A DNA stretch of 64,000 nt from Pseudoscleropodium purum (lineage: Eukaryota; Streptophyta; Bryopsida; Hypnales; Brachytheciaceae): contig OZ017804.1 of NCBI GenBank assembly GCA_963969395.1, positions 3,720,001 to 3,784,000 on the forward strand. Direction: 5' to 3'. The notes beneath the pieces were generated by a model. It did not search any database and was not told the DNA's origin. It was given only the letters and a program-made list of their open reading frames with translations. Of this stretch, positions 1 through 11,929 are shown in pieces (the stretch's first letter is position 1; each line of letters starts with the position of its first letter). The position numbers and the translations under genes are program-made.

Positions 1-659
1 AGGTTAGAAGGTTGAAGATTGAAGTGAAGAATTGAAGAGTCAAGAGAAGACTTACCTTACAAGGACCTAGCCTATGTTGTGGCTTGTGGCTCTGTTATTC
101 CAAGCCAAATTTGGAGGCTCGTTGTCAATTTGTGTAGTGGGCATGTGGCTTTGTCAATTTTTTGCATTGTAAACATTGTTTACAAGTTTGGCCTGACATT
201 GTGTACATGGCCTTACTCCATTTTGTGTCGTGGGCAACGAAGTGGGGTTGATGGCCCACATGGTTGAATCTTATGTCGTTCTCACAGTGAGACTGGATTG
301 ATCACCAGTAGACCGTGAATTTGAAAGTTTAGGAGTCATATTTACGGACGGTTTAGCTCGTAGTCTACCGTCTGTTCTACCCGTCCCGTATCCTGTGGTT
401 TCTTATCCCCTCCTTGACCCTTGAACCCCTAGAACCATAACAGAATAGGCCAACATGGAGCTGATTCAAGAAAATTGAAGATTCAAGGTTCGAGAAGACA
501 ACGTGTTGAAGATTCGAGGTGCAAATGTACGAAAAGACATCCTATTGAAGATTCAAGGTTCGAGACAAGAGCAAGCTAGAAACCCTACCCTCAAGTCATT
601 TCTAGCAGCAGTCAGAATCCCTGTGATTTCCCAAAGCAAACTCCTCTCTATACGACAAC
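1..659. other. No gene recognised; purine-rich short repeats
   Basis: I see no convincing coding region here. The first 60 bases and the stretch at 470-570 contain repeated variants of TTGAAGATTCAAGGTTCGAG, which look like a decayed short-unit repeat. Bases 440-480 read a little like the end of a retrotransposon leader, but no LTR boundary or polymerase motif supports that. Confidence 0.4.
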
Positions 660-812
660 GGTTACATATGCCCAAAAGTATTTTTCTTCCAAGACTTGGT
701 ATTTGCACTAGTAATGGCAGTTTTGAAGTGTTTTTAGTGAAAAGAACTTTAGGGGTTAAACATCTATACCGTTAGATTTTGAAAAAAGAACAATTTGCTT
801 CATTGGGATAAC

Positions 813-1160
813 TATAAATCCATACTCTTTTTCGATAGCCAAAACACACTTGCAAGGACTTGGACATTTAGCGGTTTACTAAGTGATTAGACGTCAACTA
901 ATTCAATTTAATAGTAGAATTTTTATTCAACTACCTTCTTACAATTGCTTTATACACGATGCAACGTGAATATTTGGATACATATATTAAACGTCGCAAT
1001 CTTTTCGTGAAATTTTGCACATTTTAGCTCATATCTTTGTACAAAAATATCATTTACTAAGAATTCATAAATTTGGTCATAAAAGAAGGCTACCTTTTTT
1101 AATTTCAAATTTTACATTAAATGAATGAAAAGTTAGTTGAACTATACAGTGCCATGAAGA
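813..1160. other. AT-rich insertion-like stretch, no gene seen
   Basis: This segment separates the 660-812 block from the GTCCG array. It has no counterpart at the matching place in the other copy near 14380, where the sequence passes directly from the block into TTTAGGGTTT and the array. It is AT-rich and I see no open frame of note. Confidence 0.4.
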
Positions 1161-1195
1161 CCTCTGTTTATCGTGCAAAATATGGGTTTAAGGTC

Positions 1196-1655
1196 GCTTT
1201 AGGGTCAAACCGCCCCGTCCGCCCTCGTACCCGTCCGCCCCAATACCTGTCCGCTGTCCGTCCTGTTCGCCCCGTCCTCCCTGTCCGCCTCGATACCTGT
1301 TTGCTATCCGCCCCGTCTTCCGTCCGCCCTGTCCGTCCGATCCGGCGTCCGCCCTGTCCGCCTTGTCCATCCGATCTGACGTCCGCCCTATCTGCCACGT
1401 CCGCCCTGATACCCATCTGCCCTATCCGTCCGATCTAGCGTTTGCCCTGTCCGTTCCGATACCCGTCTGCCCCGCCCCGGACCGTCTGATTGGGCGGACG
1501 TCAGATTTGTCCGCCCGTGGCCATCCGATCGGGCAGACGGGGCTCGAGGGTTTCGGGGAGGCGGACGGCCGATGCGTCCGCGACCCCTGGCCCGTCCGAT
1601 CGGGCGGACGGTTTGGGGCCGTTCGATGGGGCGGACGGGCCTTCCGCATTGTCAC
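1196..1655. repeat. GTCCG/CGGAC subterminal array
   Basis: GTCCG, CGTCCGCC and their complements recur every few bases across this GC-rich block, in contrast to AT-rich surroundings. Arrays of the same word flank each gene of the large transposon family. Subterminal arrays of short motifs are the usual transposase binding sites of hAT elements, so that role is inferred here. Long open frames on both strands are by-products of the repeat. Confidence 0.75.
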
Positions 1656-1842
1656 TTTTGCTTTGCCCCTTGTGAATGCAAGGTGGAGCGGAGAGCTTGG
1701 TGGTTCATCCTCCATTGGCTCCTTTCTGAGGCAAGGCAAGAGTGGTTTATTAGGGCCCCCTTGTTGCCAATTTTTTGGACACTTGCGCGTGAATTCAATT
1801 TCAAATTAAAAAATTTGATCTATATCAATTTCATTTGTCACG

Positions 1843-3343
1843 ATGCCAAACGGGAAGAAGAAGGTTGCGAAGCTAAAACATGGAGAGGGACCATCAAACT
1901 TGGAGGTAGCTCGCCAAAGTCTTTCGGAGGAATGCAAGAAATTCATGATCGAGCGCATTGTTCAATTTTATGAATCGGAAACAACATTGTCTTTAGACAA
2001 TAAGTACATCATATATCAAGAGGAGTGCGTGTCTAAATTCAAGGTAGACATGACACAGATGTTGTTGGATGCATTAAATGTGGCGAAGTGGCATGACGAG
2101 ATGCATAAAACGCACTTCACCAAATGTTTGGAGAACAAGGTTCATGACGCTTTGTGGAATTCCAAAGTCATTTTGGTTAAATATGGCAAGGAATATCGAC
2201 CCAATGACGCCCAATTTGAAGAAGTGATTCTGAAAGCGGACTTGTTTAGGGGGCGATGTGCTCCATTCACCAAAAAGCACAATCAAGTTGGTTCAATTGG
2301 TTGGTGGAAAAACAATGATGGAGTTGCTGAAGCAGAAAGGAACAAACGGCACCTCATAGCACTTCCAGATATAGCACGCGTGATTGCTGTTGATGATAGA
2401 ACGATGAGAGGTAGATATGCAACGATTCGAAAGGTTTGTATTGAAGGATGTCCAAGAATACTTCCTCATTGGGAGTTTGCGGCGAAGAAATCCATTCACC
2501 ACCAAACTCGACCCGATCTTGCAAAGTTAGAACATCAAAATGAATCAATGGCTGTTTGAATTCCACACGCGGGTGTGATACGGTTTGCTGCGGTGTACGG
2601 AACGACGTGTGAAGGTTATGCGTATTGGTGGAATGGTGGAATGGTGGAATTCTTCGACAAATGTTGAATATGGATAAGGACTATCCAAACAATATTCAAA
2701 TCCCTTTGATGTATACAAATCCAACCGAAGAGGAGGTTGTCAAAGCTCACCGTTTAGAGCGATATCGGAAGAAGCGCACGGAGTTGACATGGGCGTTTAT
2801 GCATATAATGTATGTAGTGCATCTTACTGGACATTTGCACAATGATCTTTTTCCGGACAACATCTTGTTGCATTTTCTAGAGGATGAGTCACGTGTGTAC
2901 ATTGGAGTTTGCGTTGGGACATGACCACCTTAGCTTCTCAGCCAATGAAGTCTTTGTATACATTCACATCAGCAGATGAGATGAAACAAACTTTGCAGAG
3001 GAGATGGTGGGTGGATCCACGTATTGCATATTTGCATAAAGCAGGTGCAGATGTGGAAGTCATTCCGATGTATTCACGTAAGTTGGAAGAGTATGCCATT
3101 TGAAAAATTGCTCGGCGAATGAATGGAAACAACATGTCAGAGGCGTATTTCAACTTGCTACGAAAAACACCTAGTGCAACACAATTTGCCTTTCATGACT
3201 TTGCAAAAGTGTTTTTTGCTTACTTGAAGCGCATTTCTTCGAAGACTAACGATGAAAATACTAGTTTGGCCCATGTGATTACGCGATTTTCTAATACATA
3301 TCGTTGGCCGATGCCAGATGAACATTTCCGCCATTTATATTAG
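1843..3343 (+). pseudogene. Protein-kinase-like pseudogene, transposon cargo, copy A
   Basis: The reading frame starts at ATG 1843 (MPNGKKKVAK). About 180 residues of unrecognised sequence are followed by a kinase domain: a GRYATIRKV loop, an FAAKK lysine motif, a GGxLxxxL-like hinge segment, a catalytic loop HNDLFPDNILL and a DW(D/G) metal motif in place of DFG. Lesions are a TGA at 2557-2559, an extra 8-base repeat of TGGAATGG near 2630-2650 that shifts the frame, a one-base loss near 2912 just at the metal motif, and a TGA at 3101-3103. The last frame ends at 3343. The catalytic loop has Phe where Ser/Thr kinases have Lys. The same lesions occur in the copy at 10260-11760. Kinase identity comes from motif order. 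Substrate and role are unknown. Confidence 0.75.
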
Positions 3344-3733
3344 ATTGGTAGTGTAGAAGTAGTAATTGAATAGGTTATATAGGCATTAAAAATCAGTTTA
3401 GAAATATAGAGTTGGAATGAAAAAAATTATATGTGCAATTAGACAAATGTGCACAATGTATGGTATTCTATATTAAATTGAATACATTTTGCCCATATTG
3501 ATTATGTTTGTATTTGTGTTGATCTTGATTTTTTAAATAGTATATATATATATATATTTGAAGTCACAAACTTTTTTAGTTTGCCTTTTGAAAATGAATT
3601 GAAATTTTTTCATAGTTTCAAGACTATCATGGACTCATAGTCAAACTTTATAATCTTTCAACTTATAAGAGACATTGTTTTAATAACAAATCGCGAACCA
3701 TTGCACTTCATTTAACATTTAATTGTTTAAAGA
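3344..3733. other. AT-rich 3' flank of kinase cargo, no gene
   Basis: This stretch is shared in inverted form with 9870-10259. It includes a short TA microsatellite at 3541-3559. I see no coding signal, and it probably holds the 3' untranslated part of the kinase cargo. Confidence 0.5.
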
Positions 3734-3903
3734 TTAAGGGAATGACCGCGGGGTAGTTTGGGTAGGGCGGTCGGGGGAAATAGGGTCGTCAAAGCGGACG
3801 GGGTGGACGGGGCAGTCCCGGCGGACGCTGCGTCCGCGGGGACCGCGAATGTCAACAGACGCTGCGAACATAGCGTCCGCATCCGGACGTCGTGTCAACC
3901 TTG

Positions 3904-4858
3904 TAAACAAAATTTCTTGTATCACAGTCCGGTTGGTTTTGGTAGAATGATACTACCATCAACTGCGCTTTTGCCTCCATCTTAGTGAACAAATACGCCG
4001 CTTGGTCTTGAGGTGTTCCGAATACTGCCCCATCAATTCGAAGCTTGTTATCAGCTTCGACCTTCCACATCGGGTAGCTCTTCCGACTACCATCGAACTT
4101 CGAGATGTCCGGCAATCGTTTACGCAACGAAGGAGCAGTAACTCCATACTATTGTTGTTGCAAAGATTGCGGCATCATCTGTGATGTAGATGGACCTCCC
4201 AATTGCTTTTCAGCAAGTTCTGAATGCAACCTCATAATCTCCTGTCGATAGTCCTCCTCCGTATATTCTTCTTGCTGCTGCTGCTACAAGATCTCCTTGT
4301 TCTCCTCGTTGAAAACAAGGTTGACACGACGTCCGGACGCGGACGCTGTGTCCGCAGCGTTCGCTGACATTCGTGTCCCGGCGGACGCAGCGTCCACCCC
4401 GTCCGCCCGTCCGCCCGTCCATATGTCCGCCCGATTACGGCCGTCCGATCGACGCGCGGATTGATTTGGTCCGCACGATCTGGGCGTCTGCCTCGGGCCG
4501 TCCGCCCCGCCCGTCCGCTTTCCGACGGCGGTCGGGACGCTGTGTCCGCTAGCGTCCGGACGTCTGGAAAACGGACGCTATTTTGGAGCGGACGTTGACA
4601 TTCGTCAACCCTTGTTGAAAAGTGCGCTGTCTTCCATCTCCAAAAAGTAGACACGCCTCAACCAACGTCTTCAAGCTTCGCAAAGCTTTCCTTTGCGTCC
4701 CAGTTCTGTAGTCGTCTCCTATCGTTACTACGAGGGTGGATAAAGTCCTCAATCAACTCGTCCAAGTTTTGCCGTTTGAAAAGCAAGGGTGGATTAAGCC
4801 CCTTCAAAGAAAGAGAATTTTCTGGATTATGTAAGAGTATAGATGTCAAAACAAACAT
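3904..4858 (-). pseudogene. LTR-retrotransposon gag fragment, split by a MITE
   Basis: Read on the minus strand, the frame gives a Gln/Glu-rich segment (QQQEEYTEEDYRQEIMRL), then LPDISKFDGSRKSYPMW and KVEADNKLRIDGA. This is the style of gag N-terminal regions of LTR retrotransposons, where a target protein reads F-x-G-x(n)-W followed by a K-L-x-x-D segment. An in-frame TAA and TAG are present. A 298-bp hAT element interrupts the frame at 4316-4613, and the frame stops abruptly at 3904 where copy A of the large transposon begins. No protease, integrase or reverse transcriptase is visible. The superfamily (copia or gypsy) cannot be decided. Confidence 0.5.
4316..4613. mobile_element. hAT-type MITE with 8-bp duplication GTTGAAAA
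   Basis: The element begins CAAGGTTGACACGACGTCC and ends GTCAACCCTT. It is flanked by perfect 8-bp copies of GTTGAAAA at 4308-4315 and 4614-4621. Eight-base duplications with CAGGG-type ends are the mark of the hAT superfamily. Its left end matches the left end of the 11.4-kb element at 9740, and its right end, with GGAAAACGGACGCTATTTT, matches the right end of that element near 21060. It therefore looks like an internally deleted derivative. The interior is a GTCCG array. Confidence 0.88.
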
Positions 4859-4859
4859 A

Positions 4860-7370
4860 TACTACTGAGTAAAATATAATATTAATCCAGAAATTAAGTT
4901 TACAATGAATAAGTGTTTACTTATATACTAATCTGTCTAGCTTTTACTTTAACTAACTAAAAGTAAACTTTAAGTTCTATCTTTGAACTGAAGTTATCTT
5001 AGACTAGCGAGTGTACATCCGAGCTTCTAACTGGGCTTAGCCCATGACACATTGGTTGTAAAAAAATAGTTCGTGGGAATTATGAAGGGAATTACAAATT
5101 CTCATGTTATAAGCAATGTAGAATGTAGAAGATTGACAAAATATTGGTTAGATGCAAGTGCTGTGAAGGAATAAATGGTAGAAAGGATGTCACCATTGGG
5201 AAAGGGAACCTTAGCATGCTGCAGACTTAGCCATTGTTCCTCTGAGAATATAGAAGAAGTGTTATTTCAATCCAATATCCTCTCCATTGCTTGAGATGCC
5301 TTTAGTTGCTTTTTTAGCAACTGCTCAGATATTTTCTTTACTTTCTATGCTTCATAAAAGGCACGAGCTTCTTCTCGAGCTAAAGAACCTTGGATACATG
5401 CACCTTTGCTTGTTGTCTCTACTTTTACTATTTTTTATAGTTTTTTTCGCACTTTTCTTTCTCTATATGGATGCATTCTTGTTTTGCAACTACTTCAATT
5501 TTCACTTGCCTTTGCTACATTGCAACATTGATGTACTTATTAAACATGAGCATGAGAGATTTTTAAAAATTCATTGCGTGATCCCGCTACTTTTTGTTGA
5601 CTTGTGGCATTACCAATGGTAAGGTGATAAATTTTGTGCTAAAGCCAAAGGCAACAACTCTTGTATCTATGTTGTTCATCTTTAATGGCAGATTGCGGTT
5701 GGGGAGATTACTATTGAATGACAAAGAAGTGGATGATGCTTTGTGATTGCTCTTTTACTAGCTCATTGACAATCTACCAAGATGTAGGTAATTTTTCTTT
5801 GCCATTCTTTTCTATTGCGATTCATACTTTAGTATGAGTCATTATGAGATCCTTCTGTAGGATGCAATTGCAAAGCCAATAGTGACATGTCTTCATCGCT
5901 ATTTTATTGATATAATTTTGATGGTCAATACTATCCCTAAACAATGTTCTGATTCAAGGGCCAAATTCTCGTGGCCCAATAAATGTTGGAAATGGGAAGT
6001 ATATCTGATTGACAAGGAAACTCAAGAGGAGCCAATGGCAAGGATCCACACAACAATCTTTCTCATGCCCACTGTTAATAATTCCCAAGATTTTGTATAC
6101 AATCAAAGATTTGGAGTAGTAGGACAAGGAGCACTAGGTTGAGGAGCATCAAGATATATGATAAATTCATCTTGCAGAAGGGGCAACAATACCCACAACC
6201 AACTTCTATTACCAGTAGCAAGTGTTTAACCTCCATCAACAACAAGTACACAACCTAATATCACAAGGTCAATCTACATTGAGTACATTCTACCACATGG
6301 TGCAATATGGATTGAAAAAGCAAGAGATACACTTTCTTTTGTGGAGTCTTGGCCACTGGATTCTCCTAGTGTGCTTGTTTCCTTACCAAGTACAATAAAG
6401 TCAAAAGGATTAGTACATCCCTTTCCAATAAATTCAACAGAGCATGGAATTGCAATGGCATTTGCAAGGGCCTCTGCACAATCTACAACAAATTCCTATG
6501 CAAGCCTACTCTATAAGAGGACGAAGAAAAGAAAAAGAATGGGAAGTGAGAGAGAATACTATGTCGAGCCCTGTTTCAGAGTGAAAGGGGTATTTTTTAG
6601 AACTTAGTAGTAAATACAAATTTAGTCTACTATCTTGACTCTACTATACTACCACAAGGGGGAGTAGACACTTACATGAGGAAATTAGAGGTTGGACAAA
6701 GTAGCACCATTAGGAGTATGCCATTGATTCTACCTATTGATACTCCAGCTCCTGTTGCAACTCAACAAATTCCAAATCCACCTCCTGCTCAACAATCTAG
6801 GTAAGTCAATTAGTCTTATTATTTTCCTTGTTTATTCCTTGTTTTATTTCAATTTTAATTTATACACATTAAAATTTATTGATATAGTTCAACTTTAGCT
6901 CTACGTCATAATTAAGGTCCAACTCCTGCAGCAGCTCATCAAACCAAGTAAGTCATATTATTATGTTTGCTTTCCTTATTTGTTTATTTTATTTACATTT
7001 TTTATTCATCCTAGCTTAAAATGAAGAAATACAAGTACCAAGGCTAGTATAATGTAGAAAGAATAATGGACTAGTTTAATTCATGTCATCCATATCTTGT
7101 TTGTATGCTCCAAACAACATGGCCTCTTATACTCAATCACGGTTTCAAATTGCAGAGAAGATGGGCCATAAACTTGAATCATTGACTTGACTATACCACA
7201 ATCTAGGAGCCATGAGGGTGCAAAAGAAAATCACCTTGAATATCTTTTAGACGAATGGATACAACTCCATGAAGCATATTTGCCACTTTATAGTTGAAGG
7301 ATAAAAAAATGGGCAATTCTACTTAGGACACCAAAAATTTGCAGAGAATTGTTTCAATTTGGAACTCTTT
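4860..7370. other. No recognised gene; decayed plant DNA
   Basis: Only short frames are present, such as 5287-5622 (hydrophobic, low complexity), 5882-6142 and 6341-6607. None shows a motif I recognise. Part may be the upstream region of the HECT-like pseudogene that follows, but I cannot align it to a known domain. Confidence 0.35.
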
Positions 7371-7926
7371 CTAAGAACTAGAAAATGAAGTTATACTTAA
7401 AGGAAATCTTGCAATCAAAAACATAACAATAAATTTGGTTAGAAGAAAAAATCTCCAAAGATGCATCTTATGCACTGAAATAGATTTGAACAAGATTACA
7501 ACACACCCAGCAATAAGAATGTTTACTCCCACAGACCTAAAATTGGAATTTGAGTTGAAAACAATTCCATTTGGGAGGAAATGGGATGTTTTTGAGCACC
7601 TTATCAAGAATGCTCCCATTAGTGCAGCATACCTTCATTTAGCCAACACCATCTTGTTTATACATGGCAAAAAAGGTTTGGATAGGATTTGAGAGTTAGA
7701 AGAGCTATTCATGAAAAATCCCAAGTTCCCAATAATAAACTATCTCTAGACCTACTAGAGCTAATGTGCAAAGCCTCCAATGATCCAAAGCACATTAAAG
7801 AAGAGAAACTTCTACACATGAAGAAACAAGTAGAAGTTGCATTATTTGACTTTCAATCCTACTTCCTATAGCAAAAAGTCTTCTACTCCTAAAATATTTT
7901 CATTGATACTACAAGACTAGTACCTA

Positions 7927-8215
7927 CAAGGTTGATAAAGTCCGACGTCCAAGCAAAATTCACATCCAAATCGTAGATGTCCGGATGCAACATCCTCAAC
8001 GTCCAAAATGCCATTGAAAGGCAAATGGGTGAATGGAGCGGATAGATCTAGGCCATTTGATCAAGTGGATACTGTTCGATTGACAAATGAAAATTGTCAA
8101 ATTTTGTAGATGGGACAAGTAAACAAGGTGGACGGCATTGGCGGACAATCAAATAAAAAAAAATTCAAATGTTACAAGATGCTCTAGATCTAGCATCCAC
8201 GTCTTAGTAACCTTG
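7927..8215. mobile_element. Older hAT-type MITE with 8-bp duplication AGTACCTA
   Basis: It starts CAAGGTTGATAAAGTCCGACG and ends TAGTAACCTTG, flanked by perfect AGTACCTA copies at 7919-7926 and 8216-8223. GTCCG words remain but are sparser and mutated compared with the other members, so this is probably an older insertion. It lies inside the HECT-like pseudogene, whose frame can be followed again after 8223. Confidence 0.82.
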
Positions 8216-8877
8216 AGTACCTACAACATACATCAAGGTCTACCAAGGAAGAGAATATAAAGCTTTTTGTAACAAAATCAAGGTTAAATTCACATACAAT
8301 TTAGGAATAGAAGAAAAACATATTCATGATGTTGATGGGCTATACAATTCCAGGCTCACCAATTGTTGGAAGCAATTTGTGTCCATGCCATTTGTGGGCC
8401 TTTACATCTCCTACAATCCAATTCAACTTTTGTATTATTGAAATATAGTATTAGGCTAATTATCATTAATTAAAATAGAATGTTTTTTTTCTCCTTGTAA
8501 AATCAAGTCTACAATAGCATACTTGGATATACCAACAATAGAGAAGGAACAATACTACATCCAATGAAAGACACCAACATTGTGAGACCAGATATGCAAT
8601 TAGATACAATATGTTCTTTGATTACGTTATTCTACATTTATGAGTAAGTATGTGGATTGATTCTAAGTTTCTTCTACGGGAATCATATGGGGATGTATGG
8701 TAGGGCATTTGATATGGGAGATTGCATCACATAATCTAGAGGTGAACAAGCCATTCACATACTCCACCTTGTTGAGATATATGACCAAGTTCCTAAATTA
8801 GAAGACTTATCTCATGTGATTGACCTCTAACTAAAGGGGCATTTAGAAAAAGATTTTTGATTGTGCTTCCCATCCAA

Positions 8878-9149
8878 CAGGGTTGACAAATCTCTACGTC
8901 CGCTCGAAAAAAGCGTTCGTAACCCGAACATCCGAACGCACGGACACTGGCGGACGCAGCGTCCCGACCGCCGTGGAAAAGCGGACGGGCGGGGCGGACG
9001 GCCCGAGGCGAACGCCCAGATCGTGTGGATCACATCAGTCCGCGTGTCGATCGGACAACCGTAATCGGGCGGACGGGGGACAGGCGGACGCTGCGGACAC
9101 AGCGGACGCGTCCTGACGTCTCGGACGTCCGGACGTCGTGTCAACCCTG
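8878..9149. mobile_element. hAT-type MITE with 8-bp duplication CCATCCAA
   Basis: Both ends carry a perfect CAGGGTTGACA inverted terminus (right end TGTCAACCCTG). The flanks are perfect 8-bp copies of CCATCCAA at 8870-8877 and 9150-9157. The first 30 bases resemble the right end of the large element, and the last 25 bases (GTCCGGACGTCGTGTCAACC) match its left end. This is a reversed, internally deleted copy. The interior is a GTCCG array. Confidence 0.92.
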
Positions 9150-10259
9150 CCATCCAAATAGAGTATTCTTCAACAGTTGTGACAATCATACACCTATGCA
9201 AGTAAGTTAGTTTTTCAACTAAAAAATGATGAAATCAGTGAAGAACCTTCATCAATTTCAAGATGATAGAAGAAAATTGGGTTGTGGAGGTAGAGAAAAA
9301 ACTAGGAAGCATAATTTAGTGCCATCTATTCAAGGATAGAAATGAAGTTGGGAAGGCTTTGAGAGAAGGTTTCTACCTAGCCATCAAAACAACACCCATT
9401 GAAAAGACAAGAAAAGAAGAATTTAGAAGTGACATTGACGTACTTACCCCAGATTGCTTCAAGATTGCTTACTCTGGATTCTACAACATTGATCCAAAGA
9501 AATTTATAAGCGCAATTGTTTTTGAAAATACAATCAATGAACACTGCAAGAAAATTCATGACCAAAACAACAAAATTACAACTCAAATCTGTTGAATGAC
9601 TCAATCATTTTAGAAGTGTTGTTTTGGACCAAATCAAATTAAAATCTTGTTGACTTTTTTTGTTGTTTTGGACAAATAAAAAAAATTAAATTAAATTAAT
9701 TTTTTAATCAATTAATTTTTTTGGGCCATGCCTTCTAAACAGGGTTGACACGACGTCCGGACGCTGTATCCGTAGCGTCCGCCGGGACTGCCCCGTCCAC
9801 CCCGTCCGCTTTGACGACCCTATTTCCCCCGACCGCCCTACCCAAACTACCCCGCGGTCATTCCCTTAATCTTTAAACAATTAAATGTTAAATGAAGTGC
9901 AATGGTTCGCGATTTGTTATTAAAACAATGTCTCTTATAAGTTGAAAGATTATAAAGTTTGACTATGAGTCCATGATAGTCTTGAAACTATGAAAAAATT
10001 TCAATTCATTTTCAAAAGGCAAACTAAAAAAGTTTGTGACTTCAAATATATATATATATATACTATTTAAAAAATCAAGATCAACACAAATACAAACATA
10101 ATCAATATGGGCAAAATGTATTCAATTTAATATAGAATACCATACATTGTGCACATTTGTCTAATTGCACATATAATTTTTTTCATTCCAACTCTATATT
10201 TCTAAACTGATTTTTAATGCCTATATAACCTATTCAATTACTACTTCTACACTACCAAT

Positions 10260-11760
10260 CTAATATAAATGGCGGAAATGTTCATCTGGCATCGGCCAAC
10301 GATATGTATTAGAAAATCGCGTAATCACATGGGCCAAACTAGTATTTTCATCGTTAGTCTTCGAAGAAATGCGCTTCAAGTAAGCAAAAAACACTTTTGC
10401 AAAGTCATGAAAGGCAAATTGTGTTGCACTAGGTGTTTTTCGTAGCAAGTTGAAATACGCCTCTGACATGTTGTTTCCATTCATCCGCCGAGCAATTTTT
10501 CAAATGGCATACTCTTCCAACTTACGTGAATACATCGGAATGACTTCCACATCTGCACCTGCTTTATGCAAATATGCAATACGTGGATCCACCCACCATC
10601 TCCTCTGCAAAGTTTGTTTCATCTCATCTGCTGATGTGAATGTATACAAAGACTTCATTGGCTGAGAAGCTAAGGTGGTCATGTCCCAACGCAAACTCCA
10701 ATGTACACACGTGACTCATCCTCTAGAAAATGCAACAAGATGTTGTCCGGAAAAAGATCATTGTGCAAATGTCCAGTAAGATGCACTACATACATTATAT
10801 GCATAAACGCCCATGTCAACTCCGTGCGCTTCTTCCGATATCGCTCTAAACGGTGAGCTTTGACAACCTCCTCTTCGGTTGGATTTGTATACATCAAAGG
10901 GATTTGAATATTGTTTGGATAGTCCTTATCCATATTCAACATTTGTCGAAGAATTCCACCATTCCACCATTCCACCAATACGCATAACCTTCACACGTCG
11001 TTCCGTACACCGCAGCAAACCGTATCACACCCGCGTGTGGAATTCAAACAGCCATTGATTCATTTTGATGTTCTAACTTTGCAAGATCGGGTCGAGTTTG
11101 GTGGTGAATGGATTTCTTCGCCGCAAACTCCCAATGAGGAAGTATTCTTGGACATCCTTCAATACAAACCTTTCGAATCGTTGCATATCTACCTCTCATC
11201 GTTCTATCATCAACAGCAATCACGCGTGCTATATCTGGAAGTGCTATGAGGTGCCGTTTGTTCCTTTCTGCTTCAGCAACTCCATCATTGTTTTTCCACC
11301 AACCAATTGAACCAACTTGATTGTGCTTTTTGGTGAATGGAGCACATCGCCCCCTAAACAAGTCCGCTTTCAGAATCACTTCTTCAAATTGGGCGTCATT
11401 GGGTCGATATTCCTTGCCATATTTAACCAAAATGACTTTGGAATTCCACAAAGCGTCATGAACCTTGTTCTCCAAACATTTGGTGAAGTGCGTTTTATGC
11501 ATCTCGTCATGCCACTTCGCCACATTTAATGCATCCAACAACATCTGTGTCATGTCTACCTTGAATTTAGACACGCACTCCTCTTGATATATGATGTACT
11601 TATTGTCTAAAGACAATGTTGTTTCCGATTCATAAAATTGAACAATGCGCTCGATCATGAATTTCTTGCATTCCTCCGAAAGACTTTGGCGAGCTACCTC
11701 CAAGTTTGATGGTCCCTCTCCATGTTTTAGCTTCGCAACCTTCTTCTTCCCGTTTGGCAT
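10260..11760 (-). pseudogene. Protein-kinase-like pseudogene, transposon cargo, copy B
   Basis: This is the inverted twin of the pseudogene at 1843-3343. The frames from MPNGKKKVAK at 11760, through the GRYATIRKV loop, FAAKK, HNDLFPDNILL and the tail ending at 10260, translate identically to copy A. Every disabling change is shared: the TGA after NESMAV, the 8-base repeat, the one-base loss at the DW(D/G) motif, and the TGA after EEYAI. The kinase was therefore dead before the two copies separated, or the copies have been converted to each other since. It lies next to the left end of the large element and is read towards that end. Confidence 0.77.
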
Positions 11761-11929
11761 CGTGACAAATGAAATTGATATAGATCAAATTTTTTAATTT
11801 GAAATTGAATTCACGCGCAAGTGTCCAAAAAATTGGCAACAAGGGGGCCCTAATAAACCACTCTTGCCTTGCCTCAGAAAGGAGCCAATGGAGGATGAAC
11901 CACCAAGCTCTCCGCTCCACCTTGCATTC

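Larger units (their letters stand above)
660..3903 (-). mobile_element. Partial copy A of the large GTCCG hAT-like element
   Basis: The right boundary at 3903 reads GTCAACCTTG, one base away from the CAGGGTTGAC terminus of the intact element at 9740, and its subterminal bases match that left end. Reading leftwards, this copy carries the kinase pseudogene, a GTCCG array and a 150-base segment (660-812) that matches 14380-14530 in reverse. Relative to the intact element it lacks the stretch equivalent to about 12110-14230, and its own second terminus is not visible in the window. From 1572 to 3343 it matches the other copy with a constant coordinate sum of 13603, so without a net insertion or deletion. 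It appears inserted in a retrotransposon gag frame, since gag codons resume right at 3904. Confidence 0.75.
7371..9541 (+). pseudogene. HECT E3 ubiquitin ligase pseudogene, first part
   Basis: Skipping the two MITEs, the plus strand keeps recognisable HECT-domain order. A GLYNSRLTNCW segment resembles the N-lobe D-x-GGL-x-x-E block. A GMYGRAFDMG segment near 8690 resembles the G-x-x-LG-x-A block, and PKLEDLSHVID near 8790 the linker that precedes the N-lobe end. ALREGFYLAI at 9357 and LTPDCFKIAYSGFYNIDPKKF match the classic A-L-x-x-GF and L-x-P-x-E-L region. Stops and frame changes are frequent before about 9350. There are no introns. At 9541 the frame is cut by a CACTA element and resumes without a break at 21957. 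The frames at 7435-7871 may be its more N-terminal part but have no clear motif. Confidence 0.65.

Noticed and set aside
1121..1809. Long open frames on both strands rich in Arg, Pro and Gly
   Set aside because: They run through the GTCCG array, where a short repeat leaves several frames open at once. The composition follows the repeat and no start context or domain supports a protein.
8827..9210. Overlapping frames of 60-124 codons on both strands
   Set aside because: They coincide with the GTCCG array of the MITE at 8878-9149 and have the same repeat-driven composition.
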